Below are positions 1-10,823 of a stretch of DNA of 64,000 bases, piece after piece. Each line of letters begins with the position of its first letter. Within the stretch, counting starts at the first letter, position 1. This DNA comes from Planctomycetota bacterium (GTDB lineage: Bacteria; Planctomycetota; J058; JAJDCQ01). The DNA lies in NCBI GenBank assembly GCA_029260755.1, contig JAJDCQ010000043.1, positions 124,001 through 188,000 on the forward strand, in the 5' to 3' direction. The notes beneath the pieces were generated by a model. That model saw only the letters and a program-made list of their open reading frames with translations, did no database searches and was not told the DNA's origin. Made by a program: the position numbers and the translations under genes.

Positions 1-41
1 CGTCACGTCTTCAGGATAGCAGACGAGGCGCCGAGAAAGGT

Positions 42-82
42 ACGAGCCCCGATCGGAGTGAGGGACTCCGAACGGGGCTCGT
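42..82. terminator. Bipartite hairpin, probable bidirectional terminator
   Basis: A 9-bp outer stem (42-50 with 74-82) encloses a 6-bp inner stem (54-59 with 65-70) and a 5-nt loop. It lies downstream of the minus-strand gene ending at 143 and may also serve a gene beyond the left window edge. No T-run follows on either strand, so the terminator role is inferred from position and stability. Confidence 0.5.
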
Positions 83-101
83 GAGGGGCGAGAGGGTGCG
101 T

Positions 102-132
102 CGCTCGCGCGGCGGGGTCGGCCGCGCGAGCG
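102..132 (-). terminator. GC hairpin terminator after the redoxin/cytochrome/monooxygenase gene
   Basis: A perfect 12-bp stem (102-113 with 121-132) with a 7-nt loop starts 10 nt past the stop codon at 143. There is no U-tract, so this is a GC-only hairpin. Its placement directly behind the gene is the main support. Confidence 0.55.
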
Positions 133-142
133 GTGTCTTCGT

Positions 143-2056
<1,914 letters not shown>

Positions 2057-2245
2057 GGTTCGGGCTCTCCCTTCCGGAGCTCCTATCCCCCAAGGAGTGG
2101 ACGGGTCGGGGGTTGCGCTCGTGCGCCGACCACCGTCCCGCGTGGAGTGCTCCCTGGAAACGCTCTTCCTCCGGAACTCACCCACTGATACGGGAGCCGA
2201 GCGCGGGAGTTGGACGCGAGAGTTTCCGCGTTCGAGTCGGGGCCG

Positions 2246-5200
2246 TCACCGGGCGCGAAGCCGGAGCCGTACCTCGGTGATGGTGACGCCTGGCCCGACG
2301 AAGAAGCGCAGGCTCGAGCCGGCGAAGCCCTCGGCGCGGCGGAGCGGGAGCTCGGCCGGCTCGCCGCGGTCCGTCGAGAGCGCGAGCCGGAAGTCGGTGG
2401 CGACCTCGGTCCAGCCGAGGCGGATGCGCGCCGCGCGCTTCGAGCGGCCGCGGAGACCGCGCCCGATGTCGTCGAGGACCTCGCGCGAGAACGGCGGCAC
2501 CGGCCCGGCGGCCGGCGGGACCACGCGGCCGGACCCCTCGAAGACGCCGAACGCCTCGGCCGGGCCCCGCAGCTCGACGGCGAGCTTCGCCGTCGGCGTC
2601 ATCAGCGTCGCGAGCTCGACGTCGAAGAACCGATCGGCATCGTCGATGCCGAGGTAGATCGCGCGGCGGCGGAACCGGTCGACGGGCGAGCCGCCGAAGC
2701 CGCCCTCGGGGACGCAGCGGAGACCGTCGGCGTCGATCGGCCAGTCCACGTCGCCGCCGCCCCGCGGGAACGCGGCCCGCCCCGCGGCATCGTCGAGGCG
2801 CACGCGCAACACGCCCGAGTCTCCGAGGAGGATCTCGTCCTCGTCCAGCCGCGCAAGCACATCGACGATCCGGGACCACAGCTCGGGCTCGTCGTCGTCG
2901 GGGAACGACTCATCGACGGCGACGATGGCGTCGGCGAGCGCCGCGCGCGCGTCGTCCGGCGAGCGCAGCACGGCGTCGGCGTCCGCCCCGGGCGCCGCCC
3001 ACGAGACGGCGTCGCGCTCGCCCCGCGCGATGGCCGGCAGGACGGCGCGGGCTCGCGCGAGAGCGCGCAGCGCCTTCACCGTGTCCTTCCCGAGGTAGGC
3101 CTCGGCCTCCTCCATCGTCGGCTTCTCCTGGATGCCCGCCTGGAAACGGAGGGCCTCCCGGGTCGCGATGCTGTTCGGATCCGCCGACGGCTCCTCGAGC
3201 GGGAGGCGCCGTCCGAGGCGCTCCACCGCGAAGCGGGGATCGTCGGCGTGGAGGAGGCCCTCGACCAGGTCGAGCATCCCCTCGGCCGGCGGCATGGCCC
3301 GGACGATGTGGACGAGGTCGCCCATGGTCTCGGGGGTCACCAGGACCATCCCGCCGGGCCCGATCACGCCGGCGAGCGTCGCGTCGTGCGCCCGCGCCAT
3401 CTCGCGCCAGGCCCGCTCGCAGATGTCGCGGTCGCCGACGCAGGCGCGGTCCATCGCGAACCACGCGAGGATCGTCCGGCGGTTCAGGTCGCTCTCGCCC
3501 GAGAGCTTCCGGAGGAGGCCATCGAGGTCGCGACCGAACCTCAGGGCGCGAACGACCTCGAGGCAACCTCGCGGCTGGCCGCGGTCGCGCCACGTCCGGA
3601 TCTGGCGACTCGCATCGGCGAAGCTCGGCGGCGCGTCGTCACGGGCCGGCTTGATCTTCCGCCGGGCGCGAGCCTTCTGGCGTCGCTTCACCTTCGCGCC
3701 GGCGACGCGCCGCCCCGCCGGCGGCTCGATCGCGGGGGCGAGCTCGCCCTCGACGACGTCGGCCGCGGGAGTCGGCGGGGTCGGGTCGCCGCCGTCGGCA
3801 CCGCCATCCTCGACGCCCGGCTCGCCGGCTCCGCCGCGGGTCTCGATCTCGCGCAGCTCCGGCCAGGTGGACGGCGCCTCGATCGCGGCGAGCGAGGCGC
3901 GCCACGCGAGCTTTCGACGCATCGTCGCGTCGGGCGAGTTCACGAAGAGGGCCTGCGCCCGGTCGGTCCGGGCGAAGGCCGCGTAGATCAGGGCGAGGTC
4001 GCAGTCCGCGTCCTGATCGCCGCGCCGAAGGTCGAAGAGGATCGCGAGGAGCGCAGGACCACAGGCCTCGGCGGCGAACGGGACCTCGTCGACGACCGTC
4101 AGGGCGCCGTCGGTGCGGGCGATCGTCGCGGTTCCCCACGACGCGCCCTCGACCACGATGCCGTCCTCGACGGTCGCGCGCGACACGATCGCGTTCGCGC
4201 GCCGCTCGGTGACCTCGAGCAGCTCGCGCCAGAACCGACTCGTCCCGTCGGCGGCGAAGTAGCTCGTCCGCTGGGTGAGGCGGGCGTCGGCGAGCTCTCC
4301 GTCGCCCGTCGCTGCGACGGCGTCGAGGCTGGCGACGACCCGGGCGCGGGCGTCGCGAGCGTCGGCGAACGCGCCGGCGACCACGTGCGGACGAACCTCG
4401 CGGGCGAGCTCGGTCGCGAGGTCGCCGAGCGCCTCGTCGACGAGCCCCTGCGCCGCGGTGAAGATCGACGTCCGGAGCGAGGGGTCCTCGGCCGCCCGCC
4501 GCGCCAGATGGCTGAGCGCGCTCGTGAGCCCGTTCTCGCGGAGCAGCCGGGCCGCCTCCGCCTTCGGATCCCAGCGCTCGGACGGCGGGTCGACGACGAC
4601 CGACCCGGTGTCGCCCGGTGCGCGCGCACCGTCGCTGCCGCTCGTGTCGCCGCCCGAGGTGGCGACGTCACCGCCCGTCTCGGGTGGCGGTCCGCCGGAG
4701 CTCGCGACGACGACGATCAGCGCGACGATCGCGATGACGGCGACGATCGCCGCGATCGCCGCGACGGGCGAACCGCTGCCGCCGCCGCCGCGGGGCGCGC
4801 TCGGCGCTCCTCCGGGCAGGACCGTGACCGTCTGGCCGCGGAGCCGCGCGGTCGTCCCGCGCATCCGCGCCGAGCCGCGGACCCGGCGTGAGGACGGCAC
4901 CCGTCCCCGTCGAGAGTCGAGATCGCCCCGGCCCTGGCGATCCGAAGGCCGCCGGCTCCGATCGCTCGGCTTCCGCATCCGTCCCGACGACGACGGACGC
5001 CCGGCGCCGATCGCGCGCGACCGACCCGAGCCGGACCCGGACCCCGAGCGAGCCCGAGGCGATGCCGGCCGCGGCGCCGACTTCGCGGCCGACGCGCCGG
5101 TGACGTCGGTCTCGAGCATGTCGAGCTCGTCGTCGGTCGCGATCCCCGGGCGGCCCTCGTGGTCGGTCGACGACACCTCGTCGGCCGAGCGCGCGACGCT

Positions 5201-6166
5201 CCGACGGATCGCCTCGGCGACCCGGGCCGGCGTGCGCCCGTCGAGGACGTCGGTGATGTCATCGGCGACGGCGCGGGCGTCCTCGTAGCGCTCGTCGCGG
5301 CGGCGGGCGGTCATCAGCGCGACGAGCCCGTCGGTGCGGGCGGACACGTCCGGGTTGAGGCGCGAGGGCGCGGGGACGTCCTCCTCGGTGTGGCGCATCA
5401 TCGTCGGAACGGCGCCCTGCTCCTCGAGCGGGACGATCCCGGTGACCAGCTCGTGGAGCATGATCCCGAGCGAGTAGATGTCGCTCCGGACGTCGACGTC
5501 CTCGATCGCCATCGCCTGCTCGGGCGACATGTACTTCGGCGTCCCGATCGCGATCCCGGTCGCCGTCAGGCTCTTGGCGGCCTGCTCGTGGTCCTTGGCG
5601 AGGCCGAGGTCGCTCAGCTTCGGGATGCCGTCAGGCGTCATCAGGACGTTCTGCGGCTTCACGTCCCGATGGAGGATGCCGACGCCGGAGGCGGCGTCGA
5701 GGGCGAGGGCGATCCCGCGGGTGATCTCGAGGGCGGCGCGCTCGTCGAGCCGCCCCTTCCGGGCGATCAGGTCGGCGAGCGATCCGCCGTCGACGATCTG
5801 CATCGCCAGCCAGTTCCACCCGTTCTGCTCGCCGGTGTCGTAGACCGGGACGACGTTGGGGTGGTCGAGGCGGGCGACGAGGCGCGCCTCGCGATGGAAG
5901 CGCTCGGTGAACTCGCGGTCGGCGGCCAGCTTCGGCGAGAGGACCTTCAGGGCAACCCGGCGCTCGAGGCCCGCGTGGACGGCCTGGTAGACGACCGCCT
6001 GGGCGCCCTCGCCGAGCCGCCCCTCCAGGGCATAGGAACCGAGCTGCTTCGGCGGCCCGTCGGTCCACGTGTCGCCGGTGACCAGCCCCGGGAGGGGGGA
6101 GTAGCCCGGCGGCGGAGGACCCCCCGGGGGGAGGGGCGCGAATGGATCGCTGGAGGACGTGGTCAT
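2246..6166 (-). CDS. Ser/Thr protein kinase with transmembrane segment and large unassigned C-terminal half
   Basis: About 1306 aa. A Pro-rich N-terminus precedes a Hanks-type kinase domain: glycine loop GEGAQAVV about 51-58, ATP-binding Lys 74, catalytic HRDVKPQN 166-173, DLG in place of DFG at 186-188, and SPE 214-216. A basic Ser/Arg-rich linker leads to one transmembrane helix (about 467-489), so the kinase is cytoplasmic and the remaining ~800 residues are probably outside the membrane. I recognise no known domain in that C-terminal half. The start at 6166 is preferred over 6187 because a likely -10 box ends only 3 nt before 6187 and AGGG precedes 6166; the choice is uncertain. The gene lies between the two redoxin-fusion genes on the same strand. 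Confidence 0.85.
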   Translation of the reverse strand: MTTSSSDPFAPLPPGGPPPPGYSPLPGLVTGDTWTDGPPKQLGSYALEGRLGEGAQAVVYQAVHAGLERRVALKVLSPKLAADREFTERFHREARLVARLDHPNVVPVYDTGEQNGWNWLAMQIVDGGSLADLIARKGRLDERAALEITRGIALALDAASGVGILHRDVKPQNVLMTPDGIPKLSDLGLAKDHEQAAKSLTATGIAIGTPKYMSPEQAMAIEDVDVRSDIYSLGIMLHELVTGIVPLEEQGAVPTMMRHTEEDVPAPSRLNPDVSARTDGLVALMTARRRDERYEDARAVADDITDVLDGRTPARVAEAIRRSVARSADEVSSTDHEGRPGIATDDELDMLETDVTGASAAKSAPRPASPRARSGSGSGSGRSRAIGAGRPSSSGRMRKPSDRSRRPSDRQGRGDLDSRRGRVPSSRRVRGSARMRGTTARLRGQTVTVLPGGAPSAPRGGGGSGSPVAAIAAIVAVIAIVALIVVVASSGGPPPETGGDVATSGGDTSGSDGARAPGDTGSVVVDPPSERWDPKAEAARLLRENGLTSALSHLARRAAEDPSLRTSIFTAAQGLVDEALGDLATELAREVRPHVVAGAFADARDARARVVASLDAVAATGDGELADARLTQRTSYFAADGTSRFWRELLEVTERRANAIVSRATVEDGIVVEGASWGTATIARTDGALTVVDEVPFAAEACGPALLAILFDLRRGDQDADCDLALIYAAFARTDRAQALFVNSPDATMRRKLAWRASLAAIEAPSTWPELREIETRGGAGEPGVEDGGADGGDPTPPTPAADVVEGELAPAIEPPAGRRVAGAKVKRRQKARARRKIKPARDDAPPSFADASRQIRTWRDRGQPRGCLEVVRALRFGRDLDGLLRKLSGESDLNRRTILAWFAMDRACVGDRDICERAWREMARAHDATLAGVIGPGGMVLVTPETMGDLVHIVRAMPPAEGMLDLVEGLLHADDPRFAVERLGRRLPLEEPSADPNSIATREALRFQAGIQEKPTMEEAEAYLGKDTVKALRALARARAVLPAIARGERDAVSWAAPGADADAVLRSPDDARAALADAIVAVDESFPDDDEPELWSRIVDVLARLDEDEILLGDSGVLRVRLDDAAGRAAFPRGGGDVDWPIDADGLRCVPEGGFGGSPVDRFRRRAIYLGIDDADRFFDVELATLMTPTAKLAVELRGPAEAFGVFEGSGRVVPPAAGPVPPFSREVLDDIGRGLRGRSKRAARIRLGWTEVATDFRLALSTDRGEPAELPLRRAEGFAGSSLRFFVGPGVTITEVRLRLRAR

Positions 6167-6190
6167 GAAGCGAGGCCCTGGTGCCATCGC

Positions 6191-6220
6191 AGCTTAGCTC
6201 CGACGGCAACGACCTCGCAA
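6191..6220 (-). promoter_or_regulatory. Promoter of the first kinase gene
   Basis: Reading on the minus strand, TTGCGA (6220-6215) and TAAGCT (6196-6191) are separated by 18 nt. The predicted transcript start falls near 6184, which favours ATG 6166 as translation start. Confidence 0.4.
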
Positions 6221-6302
6221 ACGCGCGACGAACCACCGGGGCTAGGGTGACACCCCACTCCCTGATACGGGACGCCCCGGACGGCTGTGAGTCACGAGTC
6301 GG

Positions 6303-6330
6303 GCGCGCCGGCCGGCGGCTGCCGGCGCGC
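6303..6330 (-). terminator. GC hairpin terminator after second redoxin-fusion gene
   Basis: A perfect 10-bp stem (6303-6312 with 6321-6330) and an 8-nt loop lie 12 nt past the stop codon at 6343. No T-run follows. Confidence 0.55.
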
Positions 6331-6342
6331 GGGGCGTCGACC

Positions 6343-8175
6343 CTACTCGGTCGGGTACCAGTCGATGTACCCGATCATCATCTCCTCCCACGTCTGCTCG
6401 CCGAACCGGACCGTCTCGGTCGGGTCGGGGTTGGCGGGGTTGTCGGCGCTGTTGTCGAAGACGCCCGTCGCGACGATCCGGTCGCCCTTCGCGACGTCGA
6501 TCGGCTCGCGGAGGCGATAGAAGAGCTGCCAGTTGAAGTCGTAGCGCGGCACGTCGAGGACCGTCTCGCGCGTCCCGTCCGTGCGGACGAGCTCGTATCG
6601 GAACGCGCTCCCGCGCAGATGCATGTGTGGGAAGAAACCGGTCAGCTTGCCCCGCTTCGGGAAGGTCCAGTCCGCCTTCACCGGGTGCGCCGCAACGCCG
6701 GGCGGGATGGCGAACCGCTCCTCGTGGACGCCCTGGCTCACGAGCTCGTGGGCCGGCGCGCGGTCCGCGAACTTGAACGCGAGGCGCGGCCGGTCGGTGG
6801 TGGCCGTCCCGTTCGGGGTGTAGTGGATCTGGAAGCGGAGGCGGGCGCCGGCCGGGAGGAACTTCGCCGTGCCGGCCGGGAAGCGCGTGACCGTCTGCCC
6901 CGGCACCATCACGCAGAAGTAGCTCTCGATCCCGCCGCGCCACTCCGGCTGCTTCCGCGGATGCCCGGGGGGGTACTGGACGAGGACGAGGACGTGATGG
7001 ACCACCTCGGGCGCGCCCGGCTTGATCTCCATCGCCTCGACCCAGCGGTCCTCCTTCAGGCGCGAGGTCGCCCACACGTTCTTGTAGGGCACCGTCCCCT
7101 CGGCCGGCACGTCGAACTTCTTGGGCGCGCCGACGATCAGGTCCGGCTTCCCGATCGACCACTCGCCACCGGGGAAGCGACGCGGCCGCGCGGCGTCAGC
7201 GACGTCGCCCTCGGGGCAGTCCGCCTCGATCCAGGCGAGGAGATCCTTCCGATCGCGCTCCGACAGGCTGGTGTCGTTCTCGAACGGGCCCGTCTCGTGA
7301 GCCGCGAACCAGGGCGGCATCGCCTCGTTCTCGACCATGAACGAGATCATCTCGCGGTTGCCCCGGACGTCGGCCAGCTTCTCGAGCGGGAACGGCCCGC
7401 TCCCCTGGGCGCGGTGACAGCCCTGGCAGTTGCGCTGGACGATCCGGGAGACGCGCCCGTGCCAGGTGGGCGCGTCCGCGGACGGAGCCGGCGCCCCGGC
7501 GCTCGTCTCGACCCGGCAGCCGGGCGCCCAGGTCGCCTCGACGGCGGGCGGCTCGCCGGCGATGACCGCGTCGAGGGCGTCCCGGAGGAAGCGCCGGCGG
7601 GGGGCGTCGCGGCCCCAACCGATGCCGTACTGGTCGTCGACGGCGCCCCGGTAGACGAGCGTCCGCGCCGGGTCGAGGACGAAGACCTCGGTCGTCGTCT
7701 GCACGCCGAGCGCGCGCGCGATCGAGCGGTCGGCGTCCAGGACGGCCGGCGCGACGAAGCCGAACCGCTCGCGCTCGCCCCGGAGGGCGGCGGCGTCGTC
7801 GCTCTCGATCGGGTCCGCGAAGAGGAAGGCGACGCCGCGGGCCGAGTAGGCCTCCTCGAGCCGCCGGAGCTCCGGGCCGTAGCGCTTGCCGACGGGGCAC
7901 CCGACGCTCCGGGTGACGACGACGAGCGCCTTCGCCTCCGCCGCGAGCGCGGAGAGCGAGCGCTTCACTCCGTCGATGTCGGTGAACGCGACGTCGGGGA
8001 CGAGCTCGCCCAGGCGATGCTCGCGCGGGTCGACGACGCGTGGCACCTCGCGGACGACCCGCGCCGGGGCATCGTCATCGGCCCGGGTCGGCACGACCAC
8101 CGACGCGCAGACGCCCGCGGCGACCGCGAGCGCGAACGCGCTCGCGACCAGGTTGGCTCGGGGAAGGCGGAGCAT
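6343..8175 (-). CDS. Exported redoxin - cytochrome c - copper monooxygenase-like fusion protein (paralogue)
   Basis: A 610-aa paralogue of the product of 143-2056, with the same domain order. It has a signal peptide (1-32), a redoxin domain with a single Cys 93 in GCPVGKRY, and CQGCH at 250-254 with Met 286 (AMPPWF). In the copper monooxygenase-like domain the ligands HH 393-394, H451, HMH 517-519 and Met 599/600 are all kept. AGGAG sits 7 nt before the ATG. The HEAT-repeat gene ends 23 nt upstream on the same strand, so the two are probably co-transcribed. Conservation of every metal-binding residue in both copies argues for active enzymes rather than decaying duplicates. The substrate is not deducible. 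Confidence 0.85.
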   Translation of the reverse strand: MLRLPRANLVASAFALAVAAGVCASVVVPTRADDDAPARVVREVPRVVDPREHRLGELVPDVAFTDIDGVKRSLSALAAEAKALVVVTRSVGCPVGKRYGPELRRLEEAYSARGVAFLFADPIESDDAAALRGERERFGFVAPAVLDADRSIARALGVQTTTEVFVLDPARTLVYRGAVDDQYGIGWGRDAPRRRFLRDALDAVIAGEPPAVEATWAPGCRVETSAGAPAPSADAPTWHGRVSRIVQRNCQGCHRAQGSGPFPLEKLADVRGNREMISFMVENEAMPPWFAAHETGPFENDTSLSERDRKDLLAWIEADCPEGDVADAARPRRFPGGEWSIGKPDLIVGAPKKFDVPAEGTVPYKNVWATSRLKEDRWVEAMEIKPGAPEVVHHVLVLVQYPPGHPRKQPEWRGGIESYFCVMVPGQTVTRFPAGTAKFLPAGARLRFQIHYTPNGTATTDRPRLAFKFADRAPAHELVSQGVHEERFAIPPGVAAHPVKADWTFPKRGKLTGFFPHMHLRGSAFRYELVRTDGTRETVLDVPRYDFNWQLFYRLREPIDVAKGDRIVATGVFDNSADNPANPDPTETVRFGEQTWEEMMIGYIDWYPTE

Positions 8176-8198
8176 GAGCGGTCTCCTCGTCGGGTGCG

Positions 8199-9404
8199 TC
8201 AGTGGTCGTCGTGGTCGCCGCCGCCGCCGGGAACGGCGCCCGGGCCGTTCCGCTCGGTTTCGCGGCGCTGCTTGTGCTCCCAGAGGCGGTCCATGTCGAC
8301 GATGCCCTGGCGGAGCCCGTCGAGGTAGTCGCCCGCGTCGTCGGCGATGTTCGAGCCCGACGCGACGATCCGCTCGAGGGCCGGGATGGCCTCGTTGCGG
8401 CCCGCCCGGACAATGGCGGTCATCATCGTCCGTCGTACGTGATAGTCGCTCTCGCGCCCGAGCCCTCGCGCGAGCGTCGACATGGCGGCGTCGCGGTGGG
8501 CCGCCGGGGCGTCGCCGAGCACCTCGGCCGCGACCTGACGGACGCCGAGCTCGCCGTCGCCCTCGAGGACGCGCTCGAGCCGGCCGATCGCCGCGACGTC
8601 GAGCGACTGCCCGGCGATCGCGCCGAGCGCCGAGGCGCGCACCGCGGCGTCGCCCTCGGACGCGGCGAGGGCGATCAGCCGCGCGTTCACGTCGGCGCCG
8701 AGCTCCGGCGTGCCCCGGATCGTCTCGGCGAGGGCGCCCATCGCGGCGAGCCGGACGTCGGGGTCGCGGTCGTTCGCGGCCGCGAACGCGATGTGGTCGA
8801 GGTGCTCCTGGTCGGGCGAGAGATGCTGGCCGAGGAGCATCAGGGTGGCCATGCGCCGATCGGGGTTCGGATCGTCCGACGCCATCTTCCGGAGCGCCGC
8901 GAGCACCTCGGGATCGCCGAGGAGCTCCGGACGCCCCGCGAGCAGCGCCGCGAGGCGATCGAGGACGAGCGGATCGTTCTCGCGGGCGAGCGCCTCGAGG
9001 ATGTCGGCGACCGCGGCGTCGGGGTCCGCCTCGAGCCGCTCGCGCATCCGGATGAAGGCGGCCTCGGTGGCCGCCGCATCGCCGCTCCGGGCGGCGGCGA
9101 TCAGGCTCGCCGCCGTCCCGTCGGCGGCGCCGGTCGGCGCGCCGCCGCCGCTCGCGCCGGTCGAGGAGCCGGATCCCGTCGACGAGCCGCCACCGGGCGA
9201 CGCCGTCCCCGACGAGGAGCCCGCGCCGGTGACCGGAGGCGACGGATGCGGCCCGCGCGGGCCGACGCTCGACCCGGGCGTGACGAACACATCCTCGATG
9301 ACGACCGCGTCATCGCCGCCGCCCGTGGTGAGGAGCAGCCACGCGATGGGCGCCGCGACCGCGAGGGCGAGGACGACGGCGATCGCCGGGAAGGCCTTCG
9401 ACAT
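8199..9404 (-). CDS. Membrane-anchored HEAT-repeat protein
   Basis: This 401-aa protein starts with one hydrophobic helix (about 5-26) that should anchor it in the cytoplasmic membrane. A Gly/Ser/Pro-rich spacer follows, then several degenerate HEAT-like helical repeats (roughly 105-370), typical of scaffold modules. The C-terminus is short and Asp/His-rich (GGGGDHDDH). The start is supported by a GGAGGTGGAG box and a promoter at 9435-9463. It is the first gene of a probable two-gene operon with the redoxin/cytochrome/copper fusion at 6343-8175. A role in assembling or docking that exported protein is only a guess. Confidence 0.8.
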   Translation of the reverse strand: MSKAFPAIAVVLALAVAAPIAWLLLTTGGGDDAVVIEDVFVTPGSSVGPRGPHPSPPVTGAGSSSGTASPGGGSSTGSGSSTGASGGGAPTGAADGTAASLIAAARSGDAAATEAAFIRMRERLEADPDAAVADILEALARENDPLVLDRLAALLAGRPELLGDPEVLAALRKMASDDPNPDRRMATLMLLGQHLSPDQEHLDHIAFAAANDRDPDVRLAAMGALAETIRGTPELGADVNARLIALAASEGDAAVRASALGAIAGQSLDVAAIGRLERVLEGDGELGVRQVAAEVLGDAPAAHRDAAMSTLARGLGRESDYHVRRTMMTAIVRAGRNEAIPALERIVASGSNIADDAGDYLDGLRQGIVDMDRLWEHKQRRETERNGPGAVPGGGGDHDDH

Positions 9405-9434
9405 GGGGTCTCTCCACCTCCGACCGAAGGCTCG

Positions 9435-9463
9435 AAGCTACCCGGGGAGAGGTCGAGAGACAA
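9435..9463 (-). promoter_or_regulatory. Promoter of the HEAT-repeat/redoxin-fusion operon
   Basis: Minus strand: TTGTCT (9463-9458), 17-nt spacer, TAGCTT (9440-9435). Predicted start near 9428 leaves a 24-nt leader that holds the ribosome binding site. Confidence 0.55.
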
Positions 9464-9519
9464 GATCGGAGGGGCGCCGGCCGCACGACGCCGACCAAAC
9501 GCAGCGGCGCCGAGCTTGG

Positions 9520-9525
9520 TATGAT
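9520..9525 (+). promoter_or_regulatory. -10 box TATGAT of a probable leaderless gene
   Basis: TATGAT ends 7 nt before GTG 9533, so transcription would begin at the start codon. No convincing -35 hexamer or ribosome binding site is visible. Confidence 0.45.
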
Positions 9526-9532
9526 CGGCGCC

Positions 9533-10567
9533 GTGAACGCCGGATCGCGCTGGATCGGGGGCCCCTTCGCGGACCTCGCCTTCTTCGCCTTCGCCTGGGT
9601 CCCGCTCGTCGCCGCGTTCGAGTGGTCCGAGCGGGCGGGCTGGGGGTGGGAGGGGCGAGAGGCGCTCCTCCTCACCGTCCTCGCGGTGAACTTCATCCAC
9701 CGCCACCTCACCTTGCCGCTCGTGTACGCGGACCCCGAGCAGCTCCGCGCGAGGCCAGTCGGCTTCACGGTCCTGCCGATCGTCTGCCTCGCGGCCACGC
9801 TCACCGCGCTCCTCGTCGCGCCGCGGACCGGGTTCCTCGCGCTGCTGGGCCTGAGCGTCGCCTGGACGATCTACCACACCCTGATGCAGAAGGTCGGCCT
9901 GCTCCGGATCTACTCGCGCAAGGGCGGCGCGGGCGGGCCGTGGCTCGACCGCCTCTTCGTCTTCGCGTGGCTCGGCGCGCTCTTCTTCGTCCTGGCGTCG
10001 AACGCGAGCGTCCTGAAGGAGGCGAGCGACGCCTCGGCGATCGGCGAGCGCCTCGCCGGGTGGCTCGAGCCGGCGGGCGCGGTGCTCCCCTGGCTGGCGG
10101 GCGCCGCCGTGCTCGGCGCCTCCGCCGTGACGGCGCTGTTCATCCGCGAGGAGGCCCGCGGCGAACGAGGCTGGAACGCGCCGAAGCTGCTGTTCGCGGC
10201 CTCGATCCTCGGACTCTACGGCGTGTTCCTGTGGGACTTCGTCGCCGCCTACGCCGTCTTCGGCTTCAGCCACGCGGTCGAGTACATAGCCTTCGTCACG
10301 ATCTACGCCGGCCGGAAGTTCGACGGGCAACCGGAGACCCGGAGCCCGATCGCCCACGCGGCGCGCTGGCGGTGGATCTCGATGCCGCTCTTCGCCGCCG
10401 CGATGGTCGGCGCCTTCTTCGCGGCGCGGCGAACGGGCTGGATCGTCGAGAACGTCTACGTCCTCGACTGGTACATCGTCGGCAGCAGCTTCCTCCACTT
10501 CGTCTACGACGGGTGGATCTGGAAGGTGCGCCGGCCGGAGGTGGCGAAGCCGCTGGAGATCGCCTGA
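9533..10567 (+). CDS. Polytopic membrane protein with conserved-looking histidine motifs, function unknown
   Basis: 344 aa, mostly hydrophobic, with about eight to nine predicted membrane helices. Histidines sit in or near helices: FIHRHLT, TIYHTLMQK, FSHAVEY and, near the C-terminus, LHFVYDGWIWK. Such spacing is seen in membrane di-metal enzymes and in Brp-like carotenoid cleavage proteins, but I cannot assign a family. GTG 9533 is preferred to the in-frame ATG 9521 because the latter lies inside a TATGAT box, and neither has a ribosome binding site. The flanking genes run the other way, so it is probably monocistronic. Confidence 0.75.
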   Translation: MNAGSRWIGGPFADLAFFAFAWVPLVAAFEWSERAGWGWEGREALLLTVLAVNFIHRHLTLPLVYADPEQLRARPVGFTVLPIVCLAATLTALLVAPRTGFLALLGLSVAWTIYHTLMQKVGLLRIYSRKGGAGGPWLDRLFVFAWLGALFFVLASNASVLKEASDASAIGERLAGWLEPAGAVLPWLAGAAVLGASAVTALFIREEARGERGWNAPKLLFAASILGLYGVFLWDFVAAYAVFGFSHAVEYIAFVTIYAGRKFDGQPETRSPIAHAARWRWISMPLFAAAMVGAFFAARRTGWIVENVYVLDWYIVGSSFLHFVYDGWIWKVRRPEVAKPLEIA

Positions 10568-10589
10568 GCTGGGGGGAGCGGCGGCGGGC

Positions 10590-10801
10590 TCGCCTTCGGC
10601 GAGCAGGATGTCACCACGGAGACACGGAGAGCACGGAGGGGCGCCGGTCGTGCGATCGGCCTCTCTGCCTTCGGATGGTGTCGATGGGCCGCACGGAGGA
10701 CTGACGGGAGCCCCGACGTCTCAGGGGGCGTTCGATCTTCTCCGTGGACTCTCCGTGTCCTCCGTGTCTCCGTGGTGACATCCCCTTCGCCGAAGGCGAA
10801 G
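10590..10801. repeat. Inverted repeat element with CACGGAGA-type units
   Basis: The left arm (10590-10638) contains CACGG at 8-9-nt intervals, and the right arm (about 10738-10801) holds the reverse complement. Each outer end carries a small mini-hairpin of the form TCGCC-TTC-GGCGA followed by GGATGTCACCACGG. The arms enclose about 100 nt of non-coding sequence. The element fills the space between two convergent genes (stops at 10567 and 10824). Confidence 0.8.
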
Positions 10802-10823
10802 CAAGCTGCTGCTCATCACATTC

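Noticed and set aside
2210-4891. 893-aa plus-strand ORF opposite the first kinase
   Set aside because: Antisense frame with no domain, signal or ribosome binding site; third-position GC bias keeps it open.
2175-6275. Shared CTGATACGGGA motif at 2185-2195 and 6262-6272 as a common promoter
   Set aside because: No -35 element at a proper distance, and one copy lies downstream of one gene rather than upstream of its paralogue.
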